Shown here piece by piece: positions 35,135 through 43,391 of a stretch of 64,000 nt of DNA; positions within the stretch are counted from its first letter, which is position 1; every line of letters starts with the position of its first letter. The notes beneath the pieces were generated by a model, which saw only the letters and a program-made list of their open reading frames with translations, did not search any database and was not told where the DNA came from. The DNA is from CAXMMR01 sp963692975 (GTDB taxonomy: Bacteria; Pseudomonadota; Alphaproteobacteria; Acetobacterales; Acetobacteraceae), in assembly GCA_963692975.2 (NCBI GenBank), contig CAXMMR010000023.1, positions 1 through 64,000 on the forward strand, written 5' to 3'. The translations under genes were made by a program, and so were the position numbers.

Positions 35135-35997
35135 CCGCGCACCGACCGGTTAACGCCGCCGACCCGCCGCGTGCTTACTTTGGCGGCACGTCGCCTAATC
35201 CCGACGGGTTCGGCGAGCTGCGCGCCGGCCATCTCGGTGTGCGCGTCGCCACCCGACCCGATGAGCTCGATGCGGCGCAAGCGCTACGCTATCGAGTGTT
35301 CTATGACGAAATGGGCGCGGACGCCGACACGTCCCTGCGCGCCACTCGCCGCGACCACGACGTCTTCGACGCGGTCGCCGACCACCTGCTCGTCATCGAC
35401 CACGCGATCGGGCCGGGGGCGGAGGGCATCGTCGGCACCTACCGGCTGATCCGCAAGGAGGCGGCCGAAAAGGTCGGCCGGTTCTACTCCGCCTCGGAAT
35501 ACGACCTCTCGACGCTGATGAGCTCGAAGATGTCGCTGCTTGAGCTCGGCCGCTCCTGCATCGCTGCCGCCTATCGCAACCGCGCGGCCATGCAGCTTAT
35601 GTGGCGCGGCATCGCCGCCTACGTCTATACCCACCAGATCGACCTGATGTTCGGCTGCGCCAGCCTGTCCGGCACAGATCCCGACCAGATCGCCATCGAG
35701 CTGTCCTACCTTTACAACAACCACCTGGCGCCACCGGCGCTACGGCCGCGCGCGGTCGCCGGCCGCTACGTCGAGATGCGCCGTTGCGAGACCGCCGGCC
35801 GCGACCCCAAGCGCCTGCTCGCCCAGCTGCCGCCGCTGATCAAGGGCTATCTCCGCCTCGGCGCTTTTGTCGGCGACGGCGCGGTGGTCGACCGTCAGTT
35901 CAACACCACCGACGTCGCCATCGTCGTCAAGACGGACCTGATCACCGACAACTACTATCGCCATTACGAGCGACGGCTGCGGGACGCGCTTGATTGA
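35131..35997 (+). CDS. olsB: OlsB-like GNAT N-acyltransferase
   Basis: A 288-residue GNAT-fold acyltransferase resembling OlsB, which makes lyso-ornithine lipid by transferring a 3-hydroxyacyl group from ACP to ornithine; OlsA then adds the second acyl chain. Visible: RVATRPDELDAAQALRYRVFYDEMGA near residue 35-60, HLLVIDH, GIVGTYRLIRKEAA, SLLELGRSCIAAAYRNRAAMQLMWRGI, IDLMFGCASLSGTDPDQIAI, and VVDRQFNTTDVAIVVKTDLI. It is coupled to fur by an ATGA overlap, suggesting metal-responsive control. No olsA is adjacent. Confidence 0.85.
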   Translation: MTAHRPVNAADPPRAYFGGTSPNPDGFGELRAGHLGVRVATRPDELDAAQALRYRVFYDEMGADADTSLRATRRDHDVFDAVADHLLVIDHAIGPGAEGIVGTYRLIRKEAAEKVGRFYSASEYDLSTLMSSKMSLLELGRSCIAAAYRNRAAMQLMWRGIAAYVYTHQIDLMFGCASLSGTDPDQIAIELSYLYNNHLAPPALRPRAVAGRYVEMRRCETAGRDPKRLLAQLPPLIKGYLRLGAFVGDGAVVDRQFNTTDVAIVVKTDLITDNYYRHYERRLRDALD

Positions 35998-36007
35998 GGC
36001 GGGCAAG

Positions 36008-36147
36008 AGGTTCTTTTTTTGGAAAAAAAGAACCAAAAAAACTTCTATCAGTTAATGTTAGAGCGTGTGGATAGTCCCGTTACCGCCATCCCGGACAGCA
36101 ATCGGACCATCAAAAGTTTTTTGCTTCTCTCTTTTAAAAAAGAAGCT
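36008..36147. repeat. Repeat family C, facing pair (C5)
   Basis: Reverse copy 36008-36049 (GTTCTTTTTTT-GG-AAAAAAAGAAC then CAAAAAAACTTCTATC) and forward copy 36110-36147 (CAAAAGTTTTTTGC then TTCTCTCTTTTAAAAAAGAA). The forward copy lies within the first codons of the predicted lnt frame. Confidence 0.9.
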
Positions 36148-37656
36148 TTCTCTTCCTTAATCGGCTGGCGCGCCGACCTAGTCGCCTTGAGCCTTGGTGC
36201 GTTCTCCGCCCTCGCCTTCTCCCCGCTCAACATCATCCCGGCGTTGCTGATCGCCTTCCCGGCCCTTTTCTGGCTGGCTCCCGGCGCGCCGTTCCGCCGC
36301 GGCTTCTGGTTCGGCTTCGGCCAGCACCTCGTCGGCCTCTACTGGATCACCAGCGCCATCCTCGTCATGGCGGCGCAGTTCTGGTGGTTCGTGCCGATCG
36401 CCGTGCCGCTGCTGTCGGCGACCCTGGCCCTGTTCATCGCCGTGCCGGTGGCGCTCGCCTGTCGGCTGGCGCCGGGGCTGCCGAGGGTCCTCGCTCTGTC
36501 CGGCCTCTGGGTAACGGGCGAAATCGCACGCCAATTCGTTGGCGGCGGCTTCCCTTGGAACCCGATCGGCAGCGTCTGGGCCATCGCCGCGGGCGAGCCC
36601 TTCGCTGCCTTCGGGGTCGCGATGACGCAGCCGGCAGCCTGGATCGGCACACCAGGTCTGTCGCTGCTGACGGTGTTTCTGGCCTGTCTGCCGTCGCTTG
36701 GCCGACGCGGTCTGCTGGCCGCAGGAATGACGCTGGCGCTGTGGTTCAGCGCCGGCACGCTCCGGCTTGCCGGGCCGGCCCCAAGCCCGCCCGGGCTCGA
36801 TGCGCTGCTGATCCAGGGAGACGTGCCAGAGACGGAGAAGCATGACGCGAGCTCGGCGCCCACCGCCTTCAACCGTTATCTGACGATGACCCGGCAGGGG
36901 CTCGACGCCGCGCCCGGTCGGCCGACCCTGGTCATATGGCCGGAAACCGCCAGCCCCTATCTCCTGACCCAGGACGGTGCGGCGCGCGCTGCGATCGCCT
37001 CTGCCGCGGATGGCGCGACGGCGACGCTGGCCGGCTCCATCCGCTTCGATGACCGCGACCAAGCCTATAACTCGCTCGTTGCGGTGCTGCCCGATGGAGC
37101 GATCGGCGGCGTCTACGACAAGGTTCACCTGGTCACCTTCGGCGAATACTCGCCGCACTGGCTACCATTCCACATCGCACCAGGTGACCTGGAGCCCGGC
37201 GCCCGCGTCCACACGCTGCACCTGCCTGGCGTGCCGGCGCTAGGGCCGATGATCTGCTACGAGGCGATCTTCCCGGGCGAAGTGGTGGACGAGCAGGACC
37301 GGCCGAAGCTGCTGGTCAACATCACGAATGATGCCTGGTTCGGCAACAGCACCGGGCCGCGTCAGCACCTCCAATCGGCCAGGCTGCGCGCTATCGAGGA
37401 GGGCCTGCCGCTGGTCCGCGCCGCCAACACCGGCATCAGCGCCGTCTTTGATGAGCATGGCCGTGAGCTGGCACGACTCGGGCTTGATCGCGAGGGTTCA
37501 CTTCGATGGCCACTACCTGGTGCGGGCACACAGACGTTCTTTGCTCGCGTCGGTTTAATTGGACCGGCGTTGCTCTCGCTGCTCATGTGTGGCTTGGCGC
37601 TTCTTTGCTCGCGTCGCGGTGTTAACAAATCATTACCGCCACCGCAGGTCATCTAA
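36055..37656 (+). CDS. lnt: Apolipoprotein N-acyltransferase
   Basis: Lnt adds the third acyl chain to lipoproteins in the inner membrane. The protein has several N-terminal membrane spans (about residues 40-220) and a periplasmic nitrilase-fold domain with the catalytic triad: Glu in VIWPETASPYLL, Lys in VYDKVHLVTFGEYSPHW, Cys in LGPMICYEAIFPGEVVD. It continues LLVNITNDAWFGNSTGPRQHLQSARLRAIEEGLPLVRAANTGIS and ends with a last membrane segment. The start is uncertain: the first family-like residues are GWRADLVALSLGAFSALAF, preceded in frame by codons drawn from a family C repeat. The ATG at 36055 is used here; an ATG at 36019 or a TTG near 36187 are alternatives. Full length otherwise. Confidence 0.9.
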   Translation: MLERVDSPVTAIPDSNRTIKSFLLLSFKKEAFSSLIGWRADLVALSLGAFSALAFSPLNIIPALLIAFPALFWLAPGAPFRRGFWFGFGQHLVGLYWITSAILVMAAQFWWFVPIAVPLLSATLALFIAVPVALACRLAPGLPRVLALSGLWVTGEIARQFVGGGFPWNPIGSVWAIAAGEPFAAFGVAMTQPAAWIGTPGLSLLTVFLACLPSLGRRGLLAAGMTLALWFSAGTLRLAGPAPSPPGLDALLIQGDVPETEKHDASSAPTAFNRYLTMTRQGLDAAPGRPTLVIWPETASPYLLTQDGAARAAIASAADGATATLAGSIRFDDRDQAYNSLVAVLPDGAIGGVYDKVHLVTFGEYSPHWLPFHIAPGDLEPGARVHTLHLPGVPALGPMICYEAIFPGEVVDEQDRPKLLVNITNDAWFGNSTGPRQHLQSARLRAIEEGLPLVRAANTGISAVFDEHGRELARLGLDREGSLRWPLPGAGTQTFFARVGLIGPALLSLLMCGLALLCSRRGVNKSLPPPQVI

Positions 37657-37693
37657 ATTTCGAGGCATTCTTCGGAAATTTATTACTTAATGG

Positions 37694-37722
37694 TTGACAA
37701 TTTTTGGTTGTGGGCTTAACCA
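37694..37722 (+). promoter_or_regulatory. Candidate sigma-70-type promoter
   Basis: TTGACA (37694-37699), a 17-base AT-rich spacer, then TAACCA or TTAACC as a weak -10. It lies in a low-GC stretch about 70 bases upstream of the XRE regulator start. The -35 match is exact, the -10 poor. Confidence 0.4.
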
Positions 37723-37789
37723 ATGACGCATCTTCAAGCGCGTGGTCGAGCACTGCGCACCGTTATTTCAGCCGCGGAGACTGCACGCG

Positions 37790-38281
37790 ATGCCTCGTAA
37801 TCCGATGACTGCAGCCGACCCGCTATCGCCCGAGACCGTCGTGGTGGAGAGCCGTCCAAGCCCGATCGACATCCATGTCGGCTCGCGCATCCGGCTTCGC
37901 CGCACCCTCATGGGCATGTCGCAGGAGCGGCTCGGCGAGGCACTAGGATTGACCTTCCAGCAAGTCCAGAAATACGAGCGCGGCGTTAACCGTGTCGGTG
38001 CATCCCGGCTGTTCGACCTGTCTCGAGTGCTGGACGTGCCGATCAGCTTTTTCTTTGACGACATGCCCGAGCCGCTCGCGAATACGCAGGGCGGGCAAGC
38101 TCATGGCAGCCGCTTCGCGGGCTTCGCCGAGGCGCAGCAGGGGTTTGGCACCGCCGTTGACGACACGCTGTCACGCCGCGAGACGCTGGAACTGGTCCGC
38201 GCCTACTATCGCATCACCGACCCGGCGATCCGCAAGCGCGTCTTCGACCTTATCAAGTCGATGGGGCCCGGCGAGATCTGA
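37790..38281 (+). CDS. XRE-family transcriptional regulator
   Basis: A 163-residue protein with a helix-turn-helix of the XRE type (IHVGSRIRLRRTLMGMSQERLGEALGLTFQQVQKYERGVNRVGASRLFDLSRVLDVPISFFFDDM in segments, residues 23-88). A C-terminal part follows (ETLELVRAYYRITDPAIRKRVFDLIKSM) that is typical of a widespread alphaproteobacterial regulator group. Targets unknown. The ATG at 37790 has GGAGA nine bases upstream; an in-frame GTG at 37742 is less likely. Confidence 0.88.
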   Translation: MPRNPMTAADPLSPETVVVESRPSPIDIHVGSRIRLRRTLMGMSQERLGEALGLTFQQVQKYERGVNRVGASRLFDLSRVLDVPISFFFDDMPEPLANTQGGQAHGSRFAGFAEAQQGFGTAVDDTLSRRETLELVRAYYRITDPAIRKRVFDLIKSMGPGEI

Positions 38282-38286
38282 GCCCG

Positions 38287-38799
38287 TCAGCTCGCCATGC
38301 TGTCGCGTAGCTGGGGATTGTCGAAGCGCGGATTACGCCAGCCATGCAAAGCGACGCGCAAAGCTTCGGCCAAACTAAGCTTCTCCGCCTCGCCCAGCGC
38401 CGCACCAACCTCCTCACGCTGCCCGGCCCCGACCAGGTAGAGGCCAGGCACTCGGCCCCGCCGATCATGCAGCACCACGTTCAGCCAAGATGGCGAGAGC
38501 ACTCGTTCGCTGCGGGCGCCATGCATGTCGGTTCGCAAGATGCGAAGCGTCTGCTCGGAGAGTAGCAGCTGCTCCGAGGCCCGAGCGGCACGCGCATTGT
38601 AGCGCAGCAAGGCAATCGAAAGCGCCACCTCCGCGCCGCTGAAGCCGGCGATCGGCCAAGCGCCAAACCACCAAAACATCGTGCTTACCGCGGCGCTCAG
38701 GGTGCAAATCGCTGTCATCACCACCGCCATGCCGCGCCTGGACAGGCTGCGATGCGGCACAATGGTCGCCTCGAAGATCGGATCGGCAAGGTCGCTCAT
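38287..38799 (-). CDS. DUF2244 domain membrane protein
   Basis: A 170-residue protein matching the DUF2244 pattern: an N-terminal strand FEATIVPHRSLSRRGM, two adjacent hydrophobic segments (AVVMTAICTLSAAVSTMFWWFGAWPIAGFSGAEVALSIALL), then a cytoplasmic beta-rich domain (EQLLLSEQTLRILRTDMHGARSERVLSPSWLNVVLHDRRGRVPGLYLVGAGQREEVGAALGEAEKLSLAEALRVAL in segments). Function unknown. ATG 38799 begins the conserved part; starts further up are not family-like. Convergent with the XRE gene, divergent from nth. Confidence 0.82.
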   Translation of the reverse strand: MSDLADPIFEATIVPHRSLSRRGMAVVMTAICTLSAAVSTMFWWFGAWPIAGFSGAEVALSIALLRYNARAARASEQLLLSEQTLRILRTDMHGARSERVLSPSWLNVVLHDRRGRVPGLYLVGAGQREEVGAALGEAEKLSLAEALRVALHGWRNPRFDNPQLRDSMAS

Positions 38800-38880
38800 C
38801 GGCAGATGCTCTGCATGAATGGGAGAATGGGACTGTTCAACCATCTTGTCAGCCCGTGCGCCAACCGGCGACAACACATG

Positions 38881-39591
38881 ATGTCAGACACCGACCCACG
38901 GCCACCCTCACCCGAAAAGCCACGTCGCACCCCGCGCATGCCGGCAGCTGACGTCCGGCCCTTTATAGAGGCTCTGCATGCTGCCAACCCGGACGCGCAG
39001 ACCGAGCTTCACTTCACCGACCCGTTCACCCTGCTGGTTAGCGTCGTGCTTTCGGCGCAGGCGACCGACGCCTCCGTTAACCGCGCGAGCCCGGCCCTGT
39101 TCGCCGCCGCGCCCGATCCGGCCCGCATGGCCGCCCTCGGCGTCGAGGGCGTCGCCGCCCACATCCGCAGCATCGGGCTATGGCAAGGTAAGGCGCGCAA
39201 CGTGGTCGCGCTTTCGGCTCAGCTGATCGAGCGCCACGCCGGGAAGGTTCCGCCCGATCGCGCCGCGCTGGAAGCGCTGCCGGGGGTCGGCCGCAAGACC
39301 GCCAACGTGGTGCTGAACGTCGCCTTCGGCGAAAGCACGATGGCGGTCGACACTCACATCTTCCGCCTTGGCAACCGGACTGGTTTGGCGCCAGGCGTCA
39401 ACGTGCGCGCGGTCGAGGACCTCCTGGTCAAGCGCATCCCGCCCGATCTGCTACGCCCGGCGCATCACTGGCTGATCCTGCACGGACGATACGTCTGCAA
39501 GGCACGCACCCCGGAGTGCTGGCGCTGCGTGGCTGCGCCTTGGTGCCGCTTCCCGGTCAAGACGCCGCCGCCAAGACGTGCCAAGGCCTGA
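38881..39591 (+). CDS. nth: Endonuclease III
   Basis: Nth removes oxidised pyrimidines from DNA (glycosylase plus AP lyase). The 236-residue product has the HhH-GPD fold: VRPFIEALHAANPDAQTELHF, LLVSVVLSAQATDASVNRASPALF, the helix-hairpin-helix LEALPGVGRKTANVVLNVAFGE with catalytic Lys, the catalytic Asp in AVDTHIFRLGNRTGLAPG, HHWLILHGRYVCKARTPECWRCVAAPWC with the four-cysteine [4Fe-4S] loop (C-x6-C-x2-C-x5-C). ATG 38881 is preceded by another ATG (38878). Divergent from the DUF2244 gene, overlapping nothing. Confidence 0.95.
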   Translation: MSDTDPRPPSPEKPRRTPRMPAADVRPFIEALHAANPDAQTELHFTDPFTLLVSVVLSAQATDASVNRASPALFAAAPDPARMAALGVEGVAAHIRSIGLWQGKARNVVALSAQLIERHAGKVPPDRAALEALPGVGRKTANVVLNVAFGESTMAVDTHIFRLGNRTGLAPGVNVRAVEDLLVKRIPPDLLRPAHHWLILHGRYVCKARTPECWRCVAAPWCRFPVKTPPPRRAKA

Positions 39592-39703
39592 CGATCGCCC
39601 GCCGTGCCTTGATCACGATGCCGGCGATCGATGACGCTCGGCTCAACAGTTGCTTAACCTGTGCCCGCTAAACTCAGCCTGAACATCAGGCTCAGGGCCG
39701 GAC

Positions 39704-39960
39704 ATGTCCGTCGCTCGTATCGATGACCTCGGCTCCGGCTAGTCTTCGCTGAACCGCTTGCGCGACTTCCGTGTCGGCGAGATCAAGCTGGACCAAGCCT
39801 TTGTGCGTCCCGACAACCCGCATTTCGTCGAAGCCGGCCTCTCCCTGGCGCGTGGATGGCGCGAAGGGCTGATCGTCGAAGGCGTGGAGACCGCAGGCAT
39901 CAGGGAGGCGCTCGGCATACTGGGTGGAAGGCGCGCAGCGTTATGTGATCGCTGGGCGGC
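39704..39960 (+). pseudogene. EAL-domain phosphodiesterase relic
   Basis: A fragment of a cyclic-di-GMP phosphodiesterase EAL domain: SVARIDDLGSG, then an in-frame TAG (39740-39742) where the family has Tyr or Phe, then SSLNRLRDFRVGEIKLDQAFV, SLARGWREGLIVEGVETAGIREALGILG. From about 39915 the family sequence continues in another frame (VEGAQRYVIAG), so a frameshift is also present. The N-terminal part of the domain, including the EAL motif itself, is missing. The remaining spacer to the gcvP stop holds nothing further. A dead gene remnant; it explains the 500-base gap between nth and gcvP. Confidence 0.82.
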
Positions 39961-40101
39961 GGCGGCGGCAGAACTGTGGCGCAGCCTGCGAACCGCGATC
40001 AAGGCCAGGCCGGCTCAAGTGAAGTGCAGCTACCAGCAAACTCTTAGGCCCGCATCGCGCCGGCAACGACCGGCACGCTCACGACTGGCCCCCCGATCTC
40101 C

Positions 40102-42984
40102 TCACTCGGCCGCCTGCGCGTAGTCTGCCAGCGGCGCGCACGTGCAAATCAGGTTGCGATCGCCATACACGTTGTCGACACGCTTCACCGGCGGCCAATA
40201 CTTAGCCACCTGACTCCAGACCGCGGGATACGCTGCCTGCTCGCGCGTATACGCGTGTGACCAGGAGGTCGCCGTGATTTCGGCTGCCGTATGCGGCGCG
40301 TTCTTGAGCACATTGTCGGCCCGATCGGTCACCGCGTCGATCTCGGCGCGGATGCTGATCATGGCGTCGCAGAAGCGGTCGAGCTCAACCAGGCTCTCGC
40401 TCTCTGTCGGCTCGATCATTAACGTGCCCGGCACCGGCCACGACATGGTCGGCGCGTGATACCCGTAATCCTGCAGCCGCTTGGCGATGTCCTCCACCTG
40501 CACCCCGGCGGAGGCCGCAAAACCGCGGCAGTCGATGATGCATTCATGCGCGACCAAGCCATCCTCACCGGCATACAGGATCGGGTAGTGCGGCCGCAGT
40601 CGCGCCGCCACGTAGTTCGCGTTGAGGATTGCGACCTCGGTGGCCCATGTCAGACCGGCGCCGCCCATCAGCCGGATGTAGGCGTAGCTGATTGGCAGGA
40701 TGCCGGCGCTGCCGAACGGCGCCGCGCTGACCGGTCCCGGTCCGCTCGCCGGCCCGGCATCCGCACGCGCCGGATGGCTTGGAAGATAGGGTGCGAGATG
40801 GCTTGCCACGCCGATCGGCCCGACCCCTGGGCCACCGCCGCCATGTGGAATGCAAAACGTCTTGTGCAGGTTGAGGTGGCAGACGTCGGCGCCGATCGCG
40901 CCCGGGCTGGTCAGCCCCAGCTGCGCGTTCATGTTGGCGCCGTCCATGTAGACCTGCCCGCCGGCCTCGTGCACGGCGGCGCAGATCGCCCGAATATCAC
41001 GCTCGAACACGCCATGCGTGCTTGGATAGGTCACCATTAGCGCCGCCAGTCGGTCGCGATAGGCGTTGATCTTGGTATGCAGGTCGGCGAGGTCGACGTT
41101 GCCGTCGCGATCGCAGCCGGTCACCACCACCTGGTACCCCGCCATCACCGCCGAGGCCGGGTTAGTGCCATGCGCCGAGGACGGGGTCAGGCAAACGTCG
41201 CGGGACGCCTGCCCGCGCGCGGCGTGGTAGCCGCGGATCGCCAGCAGCCCGGCATACTCGCCCTGCGAGCCGGCATTGGGCTGCAGCGATACCTCGGCAA
41301 ACCCGGTTGCCTCGGCAAGCCAGCGCGACAGTCGCTCGATCAGGCTGGCATAGCCCAGCGTCTGCTCGGCCGGCGCGAATGGGTGCAGACCGGCGAACCC
41401 AGGCAGGGTGATCGCCATCATCTCGGCGGTCGCGTTCAACTTCATCGTGCAGGAGCCGAGCGGGATCATGCTGCGGTCGAGCGCGATGTCACGGTCCTGC
41501 AGGCGCTTCAGGTAGCGCAGCATCTCGTGCTCGGAGTGGTAGGCGGAGAACACCGGCTGGCGCAGGAGGGGAGTCGAGCGCAGCAGGCTCGCCGGCATCG
41601 CCGCCGGCGCGTTCAGCAGCGGCGCGCCGAGCAGGTCGGCCAGCGTGTTGAGTTCGGCGGCCGTCACCGTCTCGTCCAGGCTGATGCCGACCCCGGTCTC
41701 GTCGAGCCGCCGCAGGTTGAACCCGCCCGCGCACGCCGCCTCGACCAGGTCTGCGGCCCGCTCACCGGCCTCGATCGCAATCGTGTCGAAGAAATCCGCA
41801 TGCCGCAGCGAAAGCCCCTGCACCCGCTCGACCACGCCGGCCAGCAGCCGCGTCGCCAGGCTGACCCGGCGCGCGATGCGGCGGATCCCCTCCGGCCCGT
41901 GCCAGACCGCGTACATCCCGGCCATCACCGCCAACAGCACCTGCGCGGTGCAGATGTTGGACGTCGCCTTCTCGCGCCGGATATGCTGCTCGCGCGTCTG
42001 CAGCGCCAGCCGCAATGCCGGATTGCCGGCGGCATCGATGCTGACGCCGACCAGCCGTCCCGGCATCTGCCGCCGATGCTGCTCGCGGGTGGCGAAGAAC
42101 GCCGCATGCGGACCGCCATAGCCCATCGGCACGCCGAAGCGCTGCGACGAGCCGACGACGATGTCCGCCCCCATCTCGCCCGGCGGGGTCAGCAGCGCGA
42201 GCGACAGCAGGTCCGTGGCGACGATCGCCAGCGCCCCTGCCTCGTGCGCGGCGTCGATCTCCGCCTGCAGGTGGCGCACCGCTCCGGTCGTGCCGGGATA
42301 TTGCAGCACCACCGCGAACGGCGCGCCAGCGGCAAGCGCCGCCGTGTCGCCCGGCTCGAAGGTCTCGAGCCGGAAGCCGAGCGGCGCCGCACGGGTTGCG
42401 ATGACCGCGCGGGTCTGCGGGTGCAGGTCGGCACAAACCGCGATCGTCGCCGACTTCGTCCGGCTGATTGCGTGCGCCATGGTGACGGCCTCGGCCGCCG
42501 CGGTGGCCTCGTCGAGCAGCGAGGCGTTGGCGACTGCCATGCCGGTCAGCTCGGTGATCACCGTCTGAAAGTTGAGCAGCGCCTCGAGCCGGCCCTGGGC
42601 GATCTCGGCCTGATAGGGCGTGTAGGCGGTGTACCAGCCCGGGTTCTCCAGCACGTTGCGCTGGATCACCGCCGGCGTGTGAGTGCCGTGATAGCCCTGA
42701 CCGATCAGCGAGCGCTTGACGACGTTCTGTGCCGCGAGGCCGGCGAGCTCGGCGATCACCCCCGCCTCGTCCAGCGGCTCGGGCAGCCGCATCGCCTCGG
42801 TGCTGCGGATCGCCGCCGGAACGATGCGGCCGATCAGGCCCTCGAGCGTCGTGCTGGCGCCGATCCGGCGCAGCATCACGGCGACCTCGGTCTCGCCCGG
42901 CCCGACATGGCGCGAGACGAACCCACCCGCCGCATCCAGTGCGGCGAGCTCGGCGAGCGGATCAAACCCGGGCAGCGCGTCCAT
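40102..42984 (-). CDS. gcvP: Glycine dehydrogenase (decarboxylating), P protein
   Basis: The P protein decarboxylates glycine with PLP and passes the aminomethyl group to lipoylated GcvH. A single 960-residue chain (both halves fused). N-terminal half: FVSRHVGPGETEVAVMLRRIG, GYHGTHTPAVIQRNVLENPGWYTAYTPYQAEIAQGRLEAL in segments, MPGRLVGVSIDAAG. C-terminal half: SMIPLGSCTMKLNATAEM, LTPSSAHGTNPASAVMAGY, the PLP lysine in HLNLHKTFCIPHGGGGPGVGPIGV, and EPTESESLVELDRFCDAM. Its ATG at 42984 directly abuts the gcvH stop codon. Last gene of gcvT-gcvH-gcvP. Confidence 0.97.
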   Translation of the reverse strand: MDALPGFDPLAELAALDAAGGFVSRHVGPGETEVAVMLRRIGASTTLEGLIGRIVPAAIRSTEAMRLPEPLDEAGVIAELAGLAAQNVVKRSLIGQGYHGTHTPAVIQRNVLENPGWYTAYTPYQAEIAQGRLEALLNFQTVITELTGMAVANASLLDEATAAAEAVTMAHAISRTKSATIAVCADLHPQTRAVIATRAAPLGFRLETFEPGDTAALAAGAPFAVVLQYPGTTGAVRHLQAEIDAAHEAGALAIVATDLLSLALLTPPGEMGADIVVGSSQRFGVPMGYGGPHAAFFATREQHRRQMPGRLVGVSIDAAGNPALRLALQTREQHIRREKATSNICTAQVLLAVMAGMYAVWHGPEGIRRIARRVSLATRLLAGVVERVQGLSLRHADFFDTIAIEAGERAADLVEAACAGGFNLRRLDETGVGISLDETVTAAELNTLADLLGAPLLNAPAAMPASLLRSTPLLRQPVFSAYHSEHEMLRYLKRLQDRDIALDRSMIPLGSCTMKLNATAEMMAITLPGFAGLHPFAPAEQTLGYASLIERLSRWLAEATGFAEVSLQPNAGSQGEYAGLLAIRGYHAARGQASRDVCLTPSSAHGTNPASAVMAGYQVVVTGCDRDGNVDLADLHTKINAYRDRLAALMVTYPSTHGVFERDIRAICAAVHEAGGQVYMDGANMNAQLGLTSPGAIGADVCHLNLHKTFCIPHGGGGPGVGPIGVASHLAPYLPSHPARADAGPASGPGPVSAAPFGSAGILPISYAYIRLMGGAGLTWATEVAILNANYVAARLRPHYPILYAGEDGLVAHECIIDCRGFAASAGVQVEDIAKRLQDYGYHAPTMSWPVPGTLMIEPTESESLVELDRFCDAMISIRAEIDAVTDRADNVLKNAPHTAAEITATSWSHAYTREQAAYPAVWSQVAKYWPPVKRVDNVYGDRNLICTCAPLADYAQAAE

Positions 42985-43380
42985 CTACAGCGTCTCCAGC
43001 AGGGCTGAGTAGGCCTCGTCGTCCATCAGCCCCTCGAAGGCGTCGTCGTCCTCCAGCTCCATGCGGAAGAACCAGCCCTCGCCGCCGGCATCGCGGTTGA
43101 TCAGCCCTGGGTCCTCCGGGAGGATGTCGTTGATCTCGGTGATCGTGCCGGCAAGCGGCGCGTAAACGTCCGAGGCCGCCTTGACGCTCTCCACCACAGC
43201 GCAGCTCTCCGCCTCGACAACCACCCGGCCGGGCTCGGGCAGCTCGACGAACACGATATCGCCGAGCGCCTCCTGGGCGTGGTCGGTGATGCCGACGGTG
43301 ACCGTGCCGTCCTCCTCCAGGCGAACCCACTCGTGGTCGCGGGTGTAGCGCAGGGTCGGGGATCCAGGCTGCTGTGCCAT
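42985..43380 (-). CDS. gcvH: Glycine cleavage system H protein
   Basis: GcvH shuttles the aminomethyl group on a lipoyl arm among P, T and L proteins. The 131-residue product starts LRYTRDHEWVRLEEDGTVTVGITDHAQEALGDIVFVELPEPG in segments, carries the lipoylation Lys in VESVKAASDVYAPLAGTI, and ends EGWFFRMELEDDDAFEGLMD. ATG 43380 fits the family start. It is 11 bases after gcvT and is joined to gcvP without a gap. Confidence 0.97.
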   Translation of the reverse strand: MAQQPGSPTLRYTRDHEWVRLEEDGTVTVGITDHAQEALGDIVFVELPEPGRVVVEAESCAVVESVKAASDVYAPLAGTITEINDILPEDPGLINRDAGGEGWFFRMELEDDDAFEGLMDDEAYSALLETL

Positions 43381-43391
43381 TCGCGGCTCCT

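Noticed and set aside
41077..43008. 643-codon open frame opposite gcvP
   Set aside because: His/Arg/Gln-rich antisense shadow without family resemblance; gcvP is complete on the other strand.
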